Positions 1 through 9,358 of a stretch of DNA of 53,919 nucleotides are shown in pieces. The translations under genes were made by a program, and so were the position numbers. The stretch comes from Puia dinghuensis (GTDB lineage Bacteria; Bacteroidota; Bacteroidia; Chitinophagales; Chitinophagaceae), in the NCBI GenBank assembly GCA_026225275.1, contig JAMFSL010000056.1, positions 1 to 53,919 on the forward strand, read 5' to 3'. The notes under the pieces are model-generated. The model saw nothing but the letters and a program-made list of their open reading frames with translations, searched no databases and had not been told where the DNA came from. Every line of letters starts with the position of its first letter. The stretch's first letter is position 1.

Positions 1-978
1 CACCGGTATTTAATGGAATTCCTCATGGACAAAAGGGTCATCGATTACCCGTATCTTTTCCGCAAGATCCTGGTAGGAGGGATCATCGTCCCTTTCCGGG
101 CGGCTAAATCCGCAGAGGCCTATCAGACGATCTGGACGAAAGAAGGCTCTCCCCTCATCGTGCTGACCCGCCAATTACAGACAGCCTTGCAGGGACAGGT
201 AGACGCTCCCGTGGAAATAGCTATGCGTTACGGTAACCCCTCGATGGAGGCGGCCTGTGTCCGCCTGCTGGAAAAAATGCCGGATCTGCAGGAGGTCATC
301 GCGATCCCCCTCTATCCTCACTACGCTATGGCTTCGTATGAGACCGCCGTGGAATATGCAACGACCATCCACCGGAAGAATAAGTACCCTTTCCAGCTGA
401 CATTTATTAAACCTTTTTATAATGAGTCCCACTACCTGCAGGCCCTAAGTGAGCAGATCCGGCCTTACCTGGCAGGAGAGTATGACCATATTCTCTTTTC
501 CTATCATGGTATACCGGGGAGACATATTAAAAAGACCGATCCTACCAAATCTCACTGCCTCGGATCGGCAGCCTGTTGTGCAACGGCATCGCCTGCACAT
601 GCCACCTGCTACCGCCATCAATGCTTCACCACGACCAGGGAAATAGTTCGTCTCCTGGATATACCCGAAGGCAAATACAGCAATTCCTTCCAGTCACGAC
701 TGGGTAAAGGTTGGCTGGAACCGTTCACCGATATTCGTCTCGAACAGATGCCGAAGGAAGGGATCAAAAAACTATTGATCCTTTGTCCCGCATTTGTCAG
801 CGACTGCCTCGAGACGTTGGAAGAAATAGCCATCCGCGGTAAAGAGACTTTTATGAATGCGGGTGGAGAATCTTATGCTATGATACCCTGCCTCAATACT
901 CACCCGCTGTGGGTACAGGCATTGGCGGGCTGGGTCAGTGATTACGCAGCAGGTGACAAATCGATGATCCTGGAATAA
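1..978 (+). CDS. hemH: Ferrochelatase, 5' end outside the window
   Basis: Ferrochelatase inserts ferrous iron into porphyrin in late haem synthesis. The frame is open from base 1 (H-R-Y-L before the first visible Met at 13), and ferrochelatases normally have about 15-25 residues before this point, so the true start lies upstream. Counting from that Met, the FSYHGIP motif carries the catalytic His165 and DCLETLEE carries the conserved acidic residue (Glu267). Cysteines at 182, 188, 189, 199 and 204 form the Cys-rich segment that is common in bacterial ferrochelatases; some homologues bind an Fe-S cluster there, but that is not shown here. hemJ follows after 23 bases, giving a two-gene haem unit. 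The identification is secure; only the N-terminus is missing. Confidence 0.95.
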   Translation, partial: HRYLMEFLMDKRVIDYPYLFRKILVGGIIVPFRAAKSAEAYQTIWTKEGSPLIVLTRQLQTALQGQVDAPVEIAMRYGNPSMEAACVRLLEKMPDLQEVIAIPLYPHYAMASYETAVEYATTIHRKNKYPFQLTFIKPFYNESHYLQALSEQIRPYLAGEYDHILFSYHGIPGRHIKKTDPTKSHCLGSAACCATASPAHATCYRHQCFTTTREIVRLLDIPEGKYSNSFQSRLGKGWLEPFTDIRLEQMPKEGIKKLLILCPAFVSDCLETLEEIAIRGKETFMNAGGESYAMIPCLNTHPLWVQALAGWVSDYAAGDKSMILE

Positions 979-1001
979 CAGATAGAGCCAATCCTTCTCG
1001 C

Positions 1002-1529
1002 ATGTATAATTATATTAAGGCGCTGCACATCACTTTTATCGTTACCTGGTTCAGCGGACTGTTTTATATTGTCCGGCTCTTTGTCTATAATGCGGAAGCT
1101 GCCGCGAAAGACGAGCCTGAAAGAGGCATTCTGTTGCCACAACTGCAATTGATGACCCGCAGATTGTGGCTTGGCATTACCTGGCCGTCCGCAATCCTGA
1201 CTGCTATCTTCGGCCCATGGATGTGGATACTCATGGGATCGATGCCCACCTGGCTGATGATCAAACTATGCTTTGTTATCGGACTGTATGGATACCATTT
1301 TTCCCTTCAGGCCATTTACCGTCAACAGATGAAGGGCATATTCCGTTACTCTTCCCAGCAACTGCGCATCTGGAATGAAGTAGCCACCATTTTTCTCGTG
1401 GCGATCGTCATGCTCGCAGTGGTAAAGCAAAATATGAGCTGGGCGTGGGGCCTCCTCGGCCTCGTACTGTTTGTCATCATCCTGATGAGCGCTATAAAAA
1501 TTTATAAGATCATCCGCTCGAGAAAGTAA
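1002..1529 (+). CDS. hemJ: HemJ-type protoporphyrinogen IX oxidase, membrane protein
   Basis: This 175-residue protein matches the HemJ (UPF0093) family, which oxidises protoporphyrinogen IX to protoporphyrin IX in the cytoplasmic membrane. The N-terminus KALHITFIVTWFSGLFY is characteristic and holds the conserved His9. WLMIKL (residues 84-89, Lys88) and RIWNE (122-126) are further family positions. About five membrane segments are visible, near residues 5-28, 57-77, 84-104, 125-143 and 147-168. It lies 23 bases after hemH, whose enzyme uses the product of this one, so the two catalyse consecutive steps. A strong hairpin follows the stop codon. Length and motifs are normal. The only plausible alternative is a general CopD-like membrane protein, which the neighbour makes unlikely. 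Confidence 0.9.
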   Translation: MYNYIKALHITFIVTWFSGLFYIVRLFVYNAEAAAKDEPERGILLPQLQLMTRRLWLGITWPSAILTAIFGPWMWILMGSMPTWLMIKLCFVIGLYGYHFSLQAIYRQQMKGIFRYSSQQLRIWNEVATIFLVAIVMLAVVKQNMSWAWGLLGLVLFVIILMSAIKIYKIIRSRK

Positions 1530-1557
1530 ATCACTCCTGGAGGACATCACAAAAACA

Positions 1558-1596
1558 TTATAGCCCCCCGGGTTATTTGAACCCGAGGGGCTATAA
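1558..1596 (+). terminator. Strong hairpin terminator after hemJ
   Basis: The arms 1559-1574 and 1580-1595 are complementary over 16 bases with one mismatch around a 5-base loop. The stem has a GC-rich core of C and G runs flanked by TATA/TATA. It begins 29 bases after the hemJ stop. There is no long T run, so the hairpin may act in both directions. Confidence 0.8.
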
Positions 1597-1718
1597 ATCA
1601 CATCCGGGGTAAAAAAGGAAGCTTTTCCGGAACTGAATTTATTAATGAATGGTCATTCAGGAATTGAGATCTTGGTGAGGCATGGTGCTTGACGAGCGGT
1701 TTTTTTGCAGGTAATATC

Positions 1719-1885
1719 AGAGATTAAAAACGGGATGGCTACGGATAAGCATCGAATAAGGTGACACGGAATAAGGAAAAATGAAGCTAAAACGGTAGGA
1801 ATCTCTAATGTCTGTCTTACAGACGAGCCACCAGAGGTAGCTTGGGATTTGTAAAAGGAAGGGGAGTAGGAATACCCCCCTTTTT
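1719..1885 (+). ncRNA. Candidate structured small RNA of unknown family
   Basis: No credible protein is encoded here, yet several pairings are nested in order. AGAGATT at 1719-1725 pairs with AATCTCT at 1800-1806. GTCTGT and ACAGAC (1810-1815, 1819-1824) form a perfect hairpin with a 3-base loop. AAGGGG (1859-1864) pairs with a C-run ending in T5 (1877-1885), as in an intrinsic terminator. Upstream, TTGACG at 1689-1694 and TAATAT at 1712-1717 are 17 bases apart, although this is not the usual Bacteroidota promoter form. I could not match it to tmRNA, SRP RNA, RNase P or a riboswitch by eye. The ends are estimates. Confidence 0.35.
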
Positions 1886-2146
1886 AACCCCTAAACCCTA
1901 AACCGTAGAAAGAGTTAATAATATCTTATGTATGAGTCGGGATTGGATCCCGGATTACTTTCTGTCTTCTGCCCAATAACTGACCATAAATTGTGCCAAA
2001 ACCTTTTATATGTGGATAACTGCGACACAAATTTACTTTTTTATGCCTTTCTATGGCAGGTTTTTGCAATCAATTAACACTTAGATGCTCCAGGACACCT
2101 AACATTCCTCAGCTTATTGAAGCTCCTATAATCCCTTCGTTTTTCG
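1886..2146. other. Noncoding stretch before ileS
   Basis: No coding region is convincing here. The stretch holds a short perfect hairpin (CGGGAT at 1938-1943 with ATCCCG at 1947-1952) and AT-rich DNA leading to the ileS promoter element. I see nothing else. Confidence 0.5.
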
Positions 2147-2154
2147 TAATTTTG
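2147..2154 (+). promoter_or_regulatory. Bacteroidota -7 promoter element before ileS
   Basis: TAATTTTG fits the TAnnTTTG -7 consensus of the Bacteroidota housekeeping sigma factor. It ends 8 bases before the ATG at 2163, so a transcript starting here would have almost no leader. No well-spaced TTG -33 element is visible. Confidence 0.5.
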
Positions 2155-2162
2155 CGTCCCAT

Positions 2163-5100
2163 ATGGCCAATAAATACAAGGAATACCAGCAATTGAATCT
2201 ACCCGCCATCGGCCAGGAAATACTGGCCCGGTGGGAGGAGGACAGGGCTTTCGAAAAAAGCATCGAGTTAAGGGATGGTGCAGTTCCATTCGTGTTCTAC
2301 GAAGGCCCTCCCAGTGCTAACGGATTACCGGGTATCCATCATGTCATTAGCAGAACCCTCAAAGATCTGGTCTGCCGTTACAAAACCATGAAGGGATTTC
2401 AGGTAAAACGCAAAGGTGGCTGGGATACCCATGGCCTCCCTGTCGAGCTAGGCGTGGAGAAAATGCTGGGCATCACCAAAGATGACATTGGCAAGACCAT
2501 TTCTGTGGCGGAATATAATGAGACCTGCCGCCGCGAAGTACTTAAATATAAGGACAAATGGGATGACCTCACCCGTATGATGGGTTACTGGGTTGACCTC
2601 AAAAACCCCTATATCACTTTCGAAAACAAATACATAGAATCACTTTGGTGGATCCTGGGCGAATTATATAAAAAAGGCCTCTTGTATGAGAGCGTCAGCA
2701 TCCAACCCTATTCGCCTGCCGCTGGCACGGGCCTCAGCAGTCACGAATTGAACCAGCCCGGCTGCTATAAGGACGTTAAAGACACTTCGGTCGTCGCCAT
2801 GTTTAAGGCTGCCCGTGATCCCCGCAGCGAATTCCTTTTCAAACTCGCCGGCCAGGATGAGGTATTCTTCATGGCCTGGACGACAACCCCCTGGACCCTG
2901 CCTTCGAATCTGGGCCTCACTGTCGGTCCGAAAATCGACTACGTACTGGTCAGGACCTTCAATCCCTATACCCACCAACCGGCCAACGTCATCCTCGCCA
3001 AAGCCCTGATAGGCAAATACTTCAAACCTGAAGGCGAGCATGCAGCCTTCGACGCCTATACCCCCGATACTAAAATTCTTCCCTGGAAAATCCTCGGTGA
3101 ATTCAAAGGCAGCGAACTGGAAGAGCTCCGCTACGAACAATTAATGCCCTTCGAAGCCAACACCGCAGAAAAATCCGGCGGCGATCCCTTCAGAGTCATC
3201 TCCGGGGATTTCGTCACCACCGAAGACGGTACCGGAATCGTGCATACTTCCCCCGCTTTCGGCGCGGATGACTATAAAGTAGGAAAGAAATTCGGCATCG
3301 GCATCCTTGTGATGGTCGATAAACAGGGAAAATTCATCGAAGGCCTTGGCGAATTTAGTAACCGCTATGTCAAGAACTATAAAGACGACCCTAACTACGT
3401 GGATGTCAACGTCGATATCAGCGTAAAGCTCAAAAAGGAAAATCGGGCTTTCAAGGTTGAAAAATACGAACACAACTATCCCCATTGCTGGCGTACCGAC
3501 AAACCCGTTCTCTATTATCCGCTCGATGCCTGGTTTATCCGGACGACTGCATTGAAAGACAGGATGGTAGAATTGAATAAAACCATTAACTGGAAGCCCA
3601 AAAGCACCGGTGAAGGCCGCTTTGGCAATTGGCTGGAGAATATGGTCGACTGGAATCTTAGCCGTAGCAGGTATTGGGGCACCCCTTTGCCCGTTTGGCG
3701 CACGGAGGCCGAAGACGGAAAAGACCGCGAAGAGATGTGCATCTCCTCGATCGCCCAGTTGCAAGCTGAAATCACAAAATCTGTCGCCGCAGGATTTATG
3801 CAGCCTGATGCCGGCGAAACACCGACGGCGTATGCCAAACGATTGACGGTCGACCTGCACAAGCCTTATGTCGACGACATCACCCTCGTCAGTCCCAAAG
3901 GACTGCCTATGAAAAGAGTGTCGGATCTCATCGACGTCTGGTTCGACAGCGGCGCCATGCCTTATGCTCAATGGCATTTTCCATTTGAAAACAAAGAGGT
4001 TTTCGCGCAAAATTACCCTGCCGACTTCATTGCCGAAGGCGTCGACCAGACCCGCGGCTGGTTCTATACCCTTCATGCGATTGCCGCCCTTATAAAGGAG
4101 TCGGTTCATGAGGAACTGAAAGGCCTTCAGCTCCCGGCCTCAGCTTCCCAGCCTGCCGGAACCCAGCTCTCAACCGCCCAACTCGAAGCCCGCTATCCCG
4201 GCCTCGCCTATAAAACCGTCGTATCCAACGGCCTGGTCCTGGATAAGAATGGCAATAAAATGTCCAAACGTCTCGGGAACGTCGTCGATCCCTTCAAGAC
4301 CATCGATCAGTATGGCGCTGATGCTACCCGCTGGTACCTCATTACCAATGCCTCCCCCTGGGAAAGTATGAAGTTCGACCTCGAAGGCATTCGGGAGGTC
4401 CAGCGCAAATTCTTCGGCACCTTATATAATACTTACCAGTTCTTCGTCCTCTATGCCAATGTGGATGGATTCGCCTTTAAGGAGGCTTATATCCCGCCCG
4501 CTGCGAGGCCGGAGATTGACAGATGGATCCTTTCTTCACTCAACACATTGATAACCAAAGTGACCGCCAGCCTGGACGATTATGAACCTACCATAGCCGG
4601 CCGCCTGGTAGAAGATTTCGTCGATGAACACCTCAGCAACTGGTATGTCCGCCTTTGCCGCCGCCGGTTCTGGAAAGGGGAATACGAACAGGATAAGATC
4701 AGCGCCTACCAGACGCTGTATGAATGTCTCGAAGTCATTAGCCGCCTTATGGCCCCCATTTCGCCCTTCTTGTCAGACTGGCTGTTCACCAACCTTAACC
4801 AGGTCACTGGTCGGATCAACGCAGTTTCCGTCCACCATGCCGACTTTCCCGTCGCCACCCCGTCCTTTATCGACGAGGCCCTCGAAGAACGCATGCAAAT
4901 GGCCCAGGACGCTTCTTCCCTCATCCTTTCCTTGCGTAAAAAGGTGAATATCAGGGTTCGTCAACCCCTGCAAAAGGTCCTCATCCCCGTGTTGAATACC
5001 GCTATGCGCCAGCAGCTGGAAAAAGTAGAAGACCTGATCCGGGCCGAAGTCAATGTCAAGGCCCTCGAATACCTCAATGGCAGCGAAGGGTTTATCAAGA

Positions 5101-5621
5101 AAAAGATCAAGCCCAACTTTATTGCTCTCGGCAAACGACTTGGAGCTAAAATGAAGGCCGTCAGCGTGGCTCTTGGTCAATTTACGCAGGAAGAGATAGC
5201 AAAATTGGAAAAAGATAACCATATTACTTTATTTATTGATAAAGAACCCATAATATTGTCGCTTAATGATGTAGAAATCACCAGTGAGGATATCCCAGGT
5301 TGGGTGGTGGCCAATAAAAACGCCCTGACGGTCGCCCTCGATGTGACCGTTACCCCCGAACTAGCCCAGGAAGGCAATGCCCGAGAATTCGTCAATCGTA
5401 TTCAGAAGATCCGAAAAGACAATGGATACGACCTGACGGACAGAATTTTAGTAAAAGTTACAGACGTACCCGCTCTCAAGGATTCCTTAACCACTTTTAA
5501 TGAATATATTTGCACGGAAATTTTGGCAGATTCCCTTGAATTGGTTAAAGAACCAGCTAATGGCACCGAAATTGAAGTGAATGATATTCTTTTAAAAGTG
5601 TTAGTTACTAAAAAAGCCTAA
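2163..5621 (+). CDS. ileS: Isoleucyl-tRNA synthetase, type 2
   Basis: This 1152-residue class Ia synthetase charges tRNA-Ile. Its HIGH-equivalent motif at residues 57-60 reads GIHH (within SANGLPGIHHV) instead of HxGH. The KMSKR loop is at residues 699-703. The editing domain is present, with TTPWTLPSN near 240 and GTGIVHTSPAFGADDY near 356. Length, lack of a C-terminal zinc finger and the motif form place it in the eukaryote-like IleRS2 group, which is generally mupirocin-resistant. A segment rich in Pro, Ser, Ala and Gln (bases 4116-4203) sits just before the catalytic-core sequence leading to KMSKR and looks like a local insertion. The TraR/DksA-like gene starts 4 bases downstream and is probably co-transcribed. 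Identification is secure. Confidence 0.97.
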   Translation: MANKYKEYQQLNLPAIGQEILARWEEDRAFEKSIELRDGAVPFVFYEGPPSANGLPGIHHVISRTLKDLVCRYKTMKGFQVKRKGGWDTHGLPVELGVEKMLGITKDDIGKTISVAEYNETCRREVLKYKDKWDDLTRMMGYWVDLKNPYITFENKYIESLWWILGELYKKGLLYESVSIQPYSPAAGTGLSSHELNQPGCYKDVKDTSVVAMFKAARDPRSEFLFKLAGQDEVFFMAWTTTPWTLPSNLGLTVGPKIDYVLVRTFNPYTHQPANVILAKALIGKYFKPEGEHAAFDAYTPDTKILPWKILGEFKGSELEELRYEQLMPFEANTAEKSGGDPFRVISGDFVTTEDGTGIVHTSPAFGADDYKVGKKFGIGILVMVDKQGKFIEGLGEFSNRYVKNYKDDPNYVDVNVDISVKLKKENRAFKVEKYEHNYPHCWRTDKPVLYYPLDAWFIRTTALKDRMVELNKTINWKPKSTGEGRFGNWLENMVDWNLSRSRYWGTPLPVWRTEAEDGKDREEMCISSIAQLQAEITKSVAAGFMQPDAGETPTAYAKRLTVDLHKPYVDDITLVSPKGLPMKRVSDLIDVWFDSGAMPYAQWHFPFENKEVFAQNYPADFIAEGVDQTRGWFYTLHAIAALIKESVHEELKGLQLPASASQPAGTQLSTAQLEARYPGLAYKTVVSNGLVLDKNGNKMSKRLGNVVDPFKTIDQYGADATRWYLITNASPWESMKFDLEGIREVQRKFFGTLYNTYQFFVLYANVDGFAFKEAYIPPAARPEIDRWILSSLNTLITKVTASLDDYEPTIAGRLVEDFVDEHLSNWYVRLCRRRFWKGEYEQDKISAYQTLYECLEVISRLMAPISPFLSDWLFTNLNQVTGRINAVSVHHADFPVATPSFIDEALEERMQMAQDASSLILSLRKKVNIRVRQPLQKVLIPVLNTAMRQQLEKVEDLIRAEVNVKALEYLNGSEGFIKKKIKPNFIALGKRLGAKMKAVSVALGQFTQEEIAKLEKDNHITLFIDKEPIILSLNDVEITSEDIPGWVVANKNALTVALDVTVTPELAQEGNAREFVNRIQKIRKDNGYDLTDRILVKVTDVPALKDSLTTFNEYICTEILADSLELVKEPANGTEIEVNDILLKVLVTKKA

Positions 5622-5625
5622 CTGT

Positions 5626-6591
5626 ATGGCAACCAAGAAGAAAGCGGCAAAGCCCGCTAAAAAGACGGTTAATGTCAAGAAAATAGCTCCGGCCAAAAAA
5701 GCGGCTACCAAACCTGCCCACTCGTCAGGCAACGGTAAGCCCGCCAAAAAGGCTCCGGCAGCTAAGAGTATTGCTAAACCCGTAGCTAAAAAGGTTGCTC
5801 CTACACCACCGGCAAAAAAAACCGTTACCGTGCCTACAAAAAAACCTACTGTATCCAATATAGCGAAACCAGTCGTTAACACTACTTCCAAGACCTCTGC
5901 TGTCGGAAAGGCCTCGCCGGCCGTTAAGCCAACCCCTGCTCCCAGTCCTGCACCCAAAACGCAGGTCGTGAAATCGCAGCCCGTTGCTCAGCCGACCGCC
6001 CCCCCGATCGTCAAGCCGGCCCCCCTTGTAACGACTGGTAAGCCCGTCGTTGCTACCCCGCCGCCTGTGGCGGCCAGGCCAGAACCCAAGAAACCTGCCG
6101 CCCCACCCAAACCGGTGAAGGTGGTCATACCAGAGATGAAGACAAAAACGGTTCGTAAATATGAGCCGGAATTTACAAAATCAGTATTAGACACCCATCA
6201 AGAGGAACAAACTGGACCCACTATGAGATACAGCGATGCAGAACTTGGAGAATTCAGAGAATTGATCAACCGCAAACTGGACGCAGCTAAAAAAGAGTTG
6301 GCTTATCTTCAGGGTCTGATCACCCGCAAAGACGAAATGGGCGGTGATAATGACGATGCCCGTTACATGACTATGGAAGATGGCAGCATGAGCATGGAGA
6401 GAGAGCAACTGAGCCAGATGGCCAGCCGTCAGATCACTTTTATCGACCATCTCGAAAAAGCCATCATGCGGATAGAAAATAAAACCTATGGCATTTGCCG
6501 TGTCACCGGCAAATTGATCGATAAGGCAAGGTTGAGGGCCGTCCCCCACGCTACTCTGAGTATCGAGGCCAAACAAATGATGAATAAATAG
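5626..6591 (+). CDS. TraR/DksA-family protein with long Lys/Ala/Pro-rich N-terminal tail
   Basis: Residues 1 to about 185 form a low-complexity tail rich in Lys, Ala, Pro and Val, resembling histone H1-like basic tails. Residues about 200-321 match the TraR/DksA family: a helical region (YSDAELGEFRELINRKL) followed by the C-terminal module TYGICRVTGKLI and ATLSIEAK. In classical DksA this module binds zinc through four cysteines; here only Cys291 remains, with Thr294 and Ser at other ligand positions, so zinc binding is probably lost. That degeneration is common in Bacteroidota members as far as I recall. DksA proteins bind RNA polymerase through its secondary channel; whether this one does is inferred. 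It starts 4 bases after ileS, so it is likely in the same transcript. Confidence 0.85.
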   Translation: MATKKKAAKPAKKTVNVKKIAPAKKAATKPAHSSGNGKPAKKAPAAKSIAKPVAKKVAPTPPAKKTVTVPTKKPTVSNIAKPVVNTTSKTSAVGKASPAVKPTPAPSPAPKTQVVKSQPVAQPTAPPIVKPAPLVTTGKPVVATPPPVAARPEPKKPAAPPKPVKVVIPEMKTKTVRKYEPEFTKSVLDTHQEEQTGPTMRYSDAELGEFRELINRKLDAAKKELAYLQGLITRKDEMGGDNDDARYMTMEDGSMSMEREQLSQMASRQITFIDHLEKAIMRIENKTYGICRVTGKLIDKARLRAVPHATLSIEAKQMMNK

Positions 6592-6766
6592 GCTTACGCC
6601 CTGTTTTAATTTTTCCTCCCGACGATCTCCTTATCGGGGCCGGCATTCGTGTCTCACGATTCATCTATGCATCCCGATCCGTCCATCCGATCATGTAGCC
6701 GTGCGTGGATATGCCAGCTCAAAATGAGAAAGAAGTCATAAATAGCAGTATAAATTGCAACTGCTT

Positions 6767-9358
6767 ATGTCCCGAATTCTCATCGCATGTCTGATATCGG
6801 CTACCTTTCATCTGATAATGCTGCCGGCAACCCTCATGGCTCAGCAAGCCCCGGCCGTCAAAGCCAATTACCAGCTCGCTGCCCGCTTCTCCTCCAAAAA
6901 ACTCGAAAAAATGATCTTCACCACCGCGGTGGATCCACACTGGTTGAAGAAGAGCGATCGCTTCTGGTACATGTATGAGACAACCGAAGGAAAGAAATGG
7001 TATATCGTCGACCCCTTAAAAGGAGAACGACAACTCATGTTTGACAACGATAAAATCGCGGCAGCGATTTCCCGTATCGTCAAAGATCCCTTCGACGCCA
7101 AACACCTCGGGCTCGATAGCCTGAAATTTATCAGGGATGAGAACTGGATACAATTTGAAGTGAAGAGTACCCAGGACGTCGACACAAAGGACTCTACCGC
7201 CAAAAAAGACGCTGCCGCAACAAAGGGCGGCGCCCGTAAAGAAAAAGAAAAGAAGGTCTACTACTTCGAATACAACCTCACGGACGGCACGCTGAACGAA
7301 CTGAAAGACTATAAAAAGCCGAAACACAAACCTAACTGGGCCAGCATCTCTCCCGACAGCAACATCGTCGTCTTCGGCCGTCACTTCAACTTATTCTGGA
7401 TGGATCACGCCAACTACGTAAAGGCCCTGAAGAACGAAGACGACAGCACCATCGTCGAACACGCTCTGACCACCGATGGGGTGGAATATGACAGCTACCA
7501 CGGCAACGGCGCCATGGGCGGCGGCGAGACAAACGTCGATAAGGAAAAGAACAAGGACAAGCGCAAGGGCGCCCAGATCTTCTGGAGCCCCGATTCCAAA
7601 CATTTTGCCTTATCGAGGTCGGATATGCGAAAAGTCAATGACCTCTGGGTCATCAACTCAATCGCCGACCCCCGTCCTACCCTCGAGACGTATAAGTATA
7701 TGATGCCCGGTGAAAAAGAGTCCCCCATCGAACAGTTGATGGTATTCGACATGACGAATTATACTCACCAGCTCATCAGCGCCGGCCAGTTTAAGGACCA
7801 GGACCTTGCCATATGGGCAGCCCCCATTCCTGAGAACCACCGCGACGACGACTACCGCACGACCCTCTGGCTCGGCACCAATACTAAGTTCTATTTCAAC
7901 CGCACCAGCCGCGACCTGCACCGCATCGACGCCTGTGAAGTGAACGTCGGCGATACCGCCGCTACTGCCCTCATAAAAGAAAGACTGAATACCTACGTCG
8001 AAATCCGTCGCCTCGGCCTCGTAGACGGCGGGAAAGAACTGATTGAGTGGAGCGAGCAGGACGGCTGGGCTCATTTCTATCTTTATGACGGCGCCGGTAA
8101 ACTGAAGAACCAAATTACCAGCGGGCCTTTTCACTGCGAAGACATCGTCGGTATCGACGACAAGAAAAGGATACTCTACTTCTCCGCCAATAACAGGGAA
8201 CCCGGCGAAGACCCCTATTACCTCCACCTGTATAAGGTCAACTTCGACGGCTCAGGTCTCACCTTGCTCGATGGCGGAGACTTCGATCACGCTATGAGCA
8301 TGGATGACAGTCATCAGTTTTTTGTCGACAACTAGTCCCGCGTCAATAGTGTTCCGAAATCCGCTCTGTTCAATAGTCTCGGCAAAAAGATCATGGACCT
8401 CGAGACCGCCGACCTCAGTTCGCTTATGGCGGCAGGGTATAAATTTCCGGAGCCATTCAAAGTTAAGGCAGATGACGGCATCACCGATCTTTATGGCGTG
8501 ATCTACAAGCCCTACAACTTCGACTCTACGAAGAAATATCCGCTCCTGGAATACGTGTATCCCGGTCCGCAGACTGAGGCAGTCAATAAATCTTTCGGCC
8601 GTTCTATGGATCGAATGGATCGTATCGCGCAGCTGGGCATGATCGTTATCACCGTCGGCAATCGCGGCGGTAACCCTTCCCGCAGCAAGTGGTATCACAA
8701 CTATGGCTATGGTAACCTCCGGGATTATGGACTCGCAGACAAGAAGGCTGCCGCCGAACAGATGGCGGATCGCTATCCCTACATCGATATCAACCGTGTC
8801 GGCATCTTCGGTCATAGTGGGGGAGGATTCATGAGCACCGCCGCCATGCTGGTTTATCCCGACTTCTTCAAAGTGGCAGTATCCGAATCGGGCAACCATG
8901 ATAATTCCATTTATAACAGGTGGTGGAGCGAAAAACATCATGGCGTAAAGGAAATGATCAGCGACAAGGGGGACACAACCTTCCAGTATTCCATTGAGAA
9001 GAACCCCGACATCGCAAAGAACCTAAAAGGTCATCTGCTATTGTGCACCGGCGATATCGACAATAATGTCCATCCGGGCAACACCATCCGGGTGATGAAT
9101 GCGCTGATCAAGGCCGACAAGCGCTTCGACTTCGTCCTTCTTCCCGGCCAGCGTCATGCGTATGGCGATATGGCCGAATACTTCTGGTGGCGTACTGCTG
9201 ATTACTTCTCCCGCTACCTCATCGGTGATGAGACGGCAAGGCCCGTGGCGATCGAAGACATGGACCGTGAACAAGAGCAGGTGGGCAGTAAAAGCAGTAG
9301 TAACCGCGCGCCAGATGATGAGGATGATCAGGACGACATTGACGACGATGATCTTTAG
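6767..9358 (+). pseudogene. Dipeptidyl-peptidase IV-like S9 peptidase interrupted by one in-frame TAG
   Basis: The gene would encode about 863 residues of an exported S9B prolyl peptidase that cleaves dipeptides from peptide N-termini. ATG 6767 gives a clean signal peptide (MSRILIACLISATFHLIMLP). The beta-propeller part runs to codon 522, then codon 523 (8333-8335) is TAG, and the same frame continues without a shift into the hydrolase domain. Homologues typically read VDNYSR at this place; here it is VDN-stop-SR, so a single base change in a Tyr codon explains it. The triad is intact: Ser684 in GHSGGGF, Asp765 in GDIDNNVH, His797 in GQRHAYG. The C-terminus ends in an acidic Asp-rich tail. 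It may be a recent pseudogene, a sequencing error or a readthrough gene. Codon 542 (8390-8392) or the ATG at 8393 could only yield a fragment without a signal peptide. Confidence 0.85.

Noticed and set aside
1885-1905. CCCTAAA-type direct repeats that look like telomere repeats
   Set aside because: Only two or three copies in a noncoding gap; too short to mean more than chance.
1938-1952. CGGGAT-TGG-ATCCCG hairpin considered as part of a tRNA or riboswitch
   Set aside because: No cloverleaf, acceptor stem or T-loop consensus around it, and it is isolated.
3141-4109. A 322-codon antisense frame inside ileS
   Set aside because: It lies wholly within a secure synthetase gene and shows no motif.
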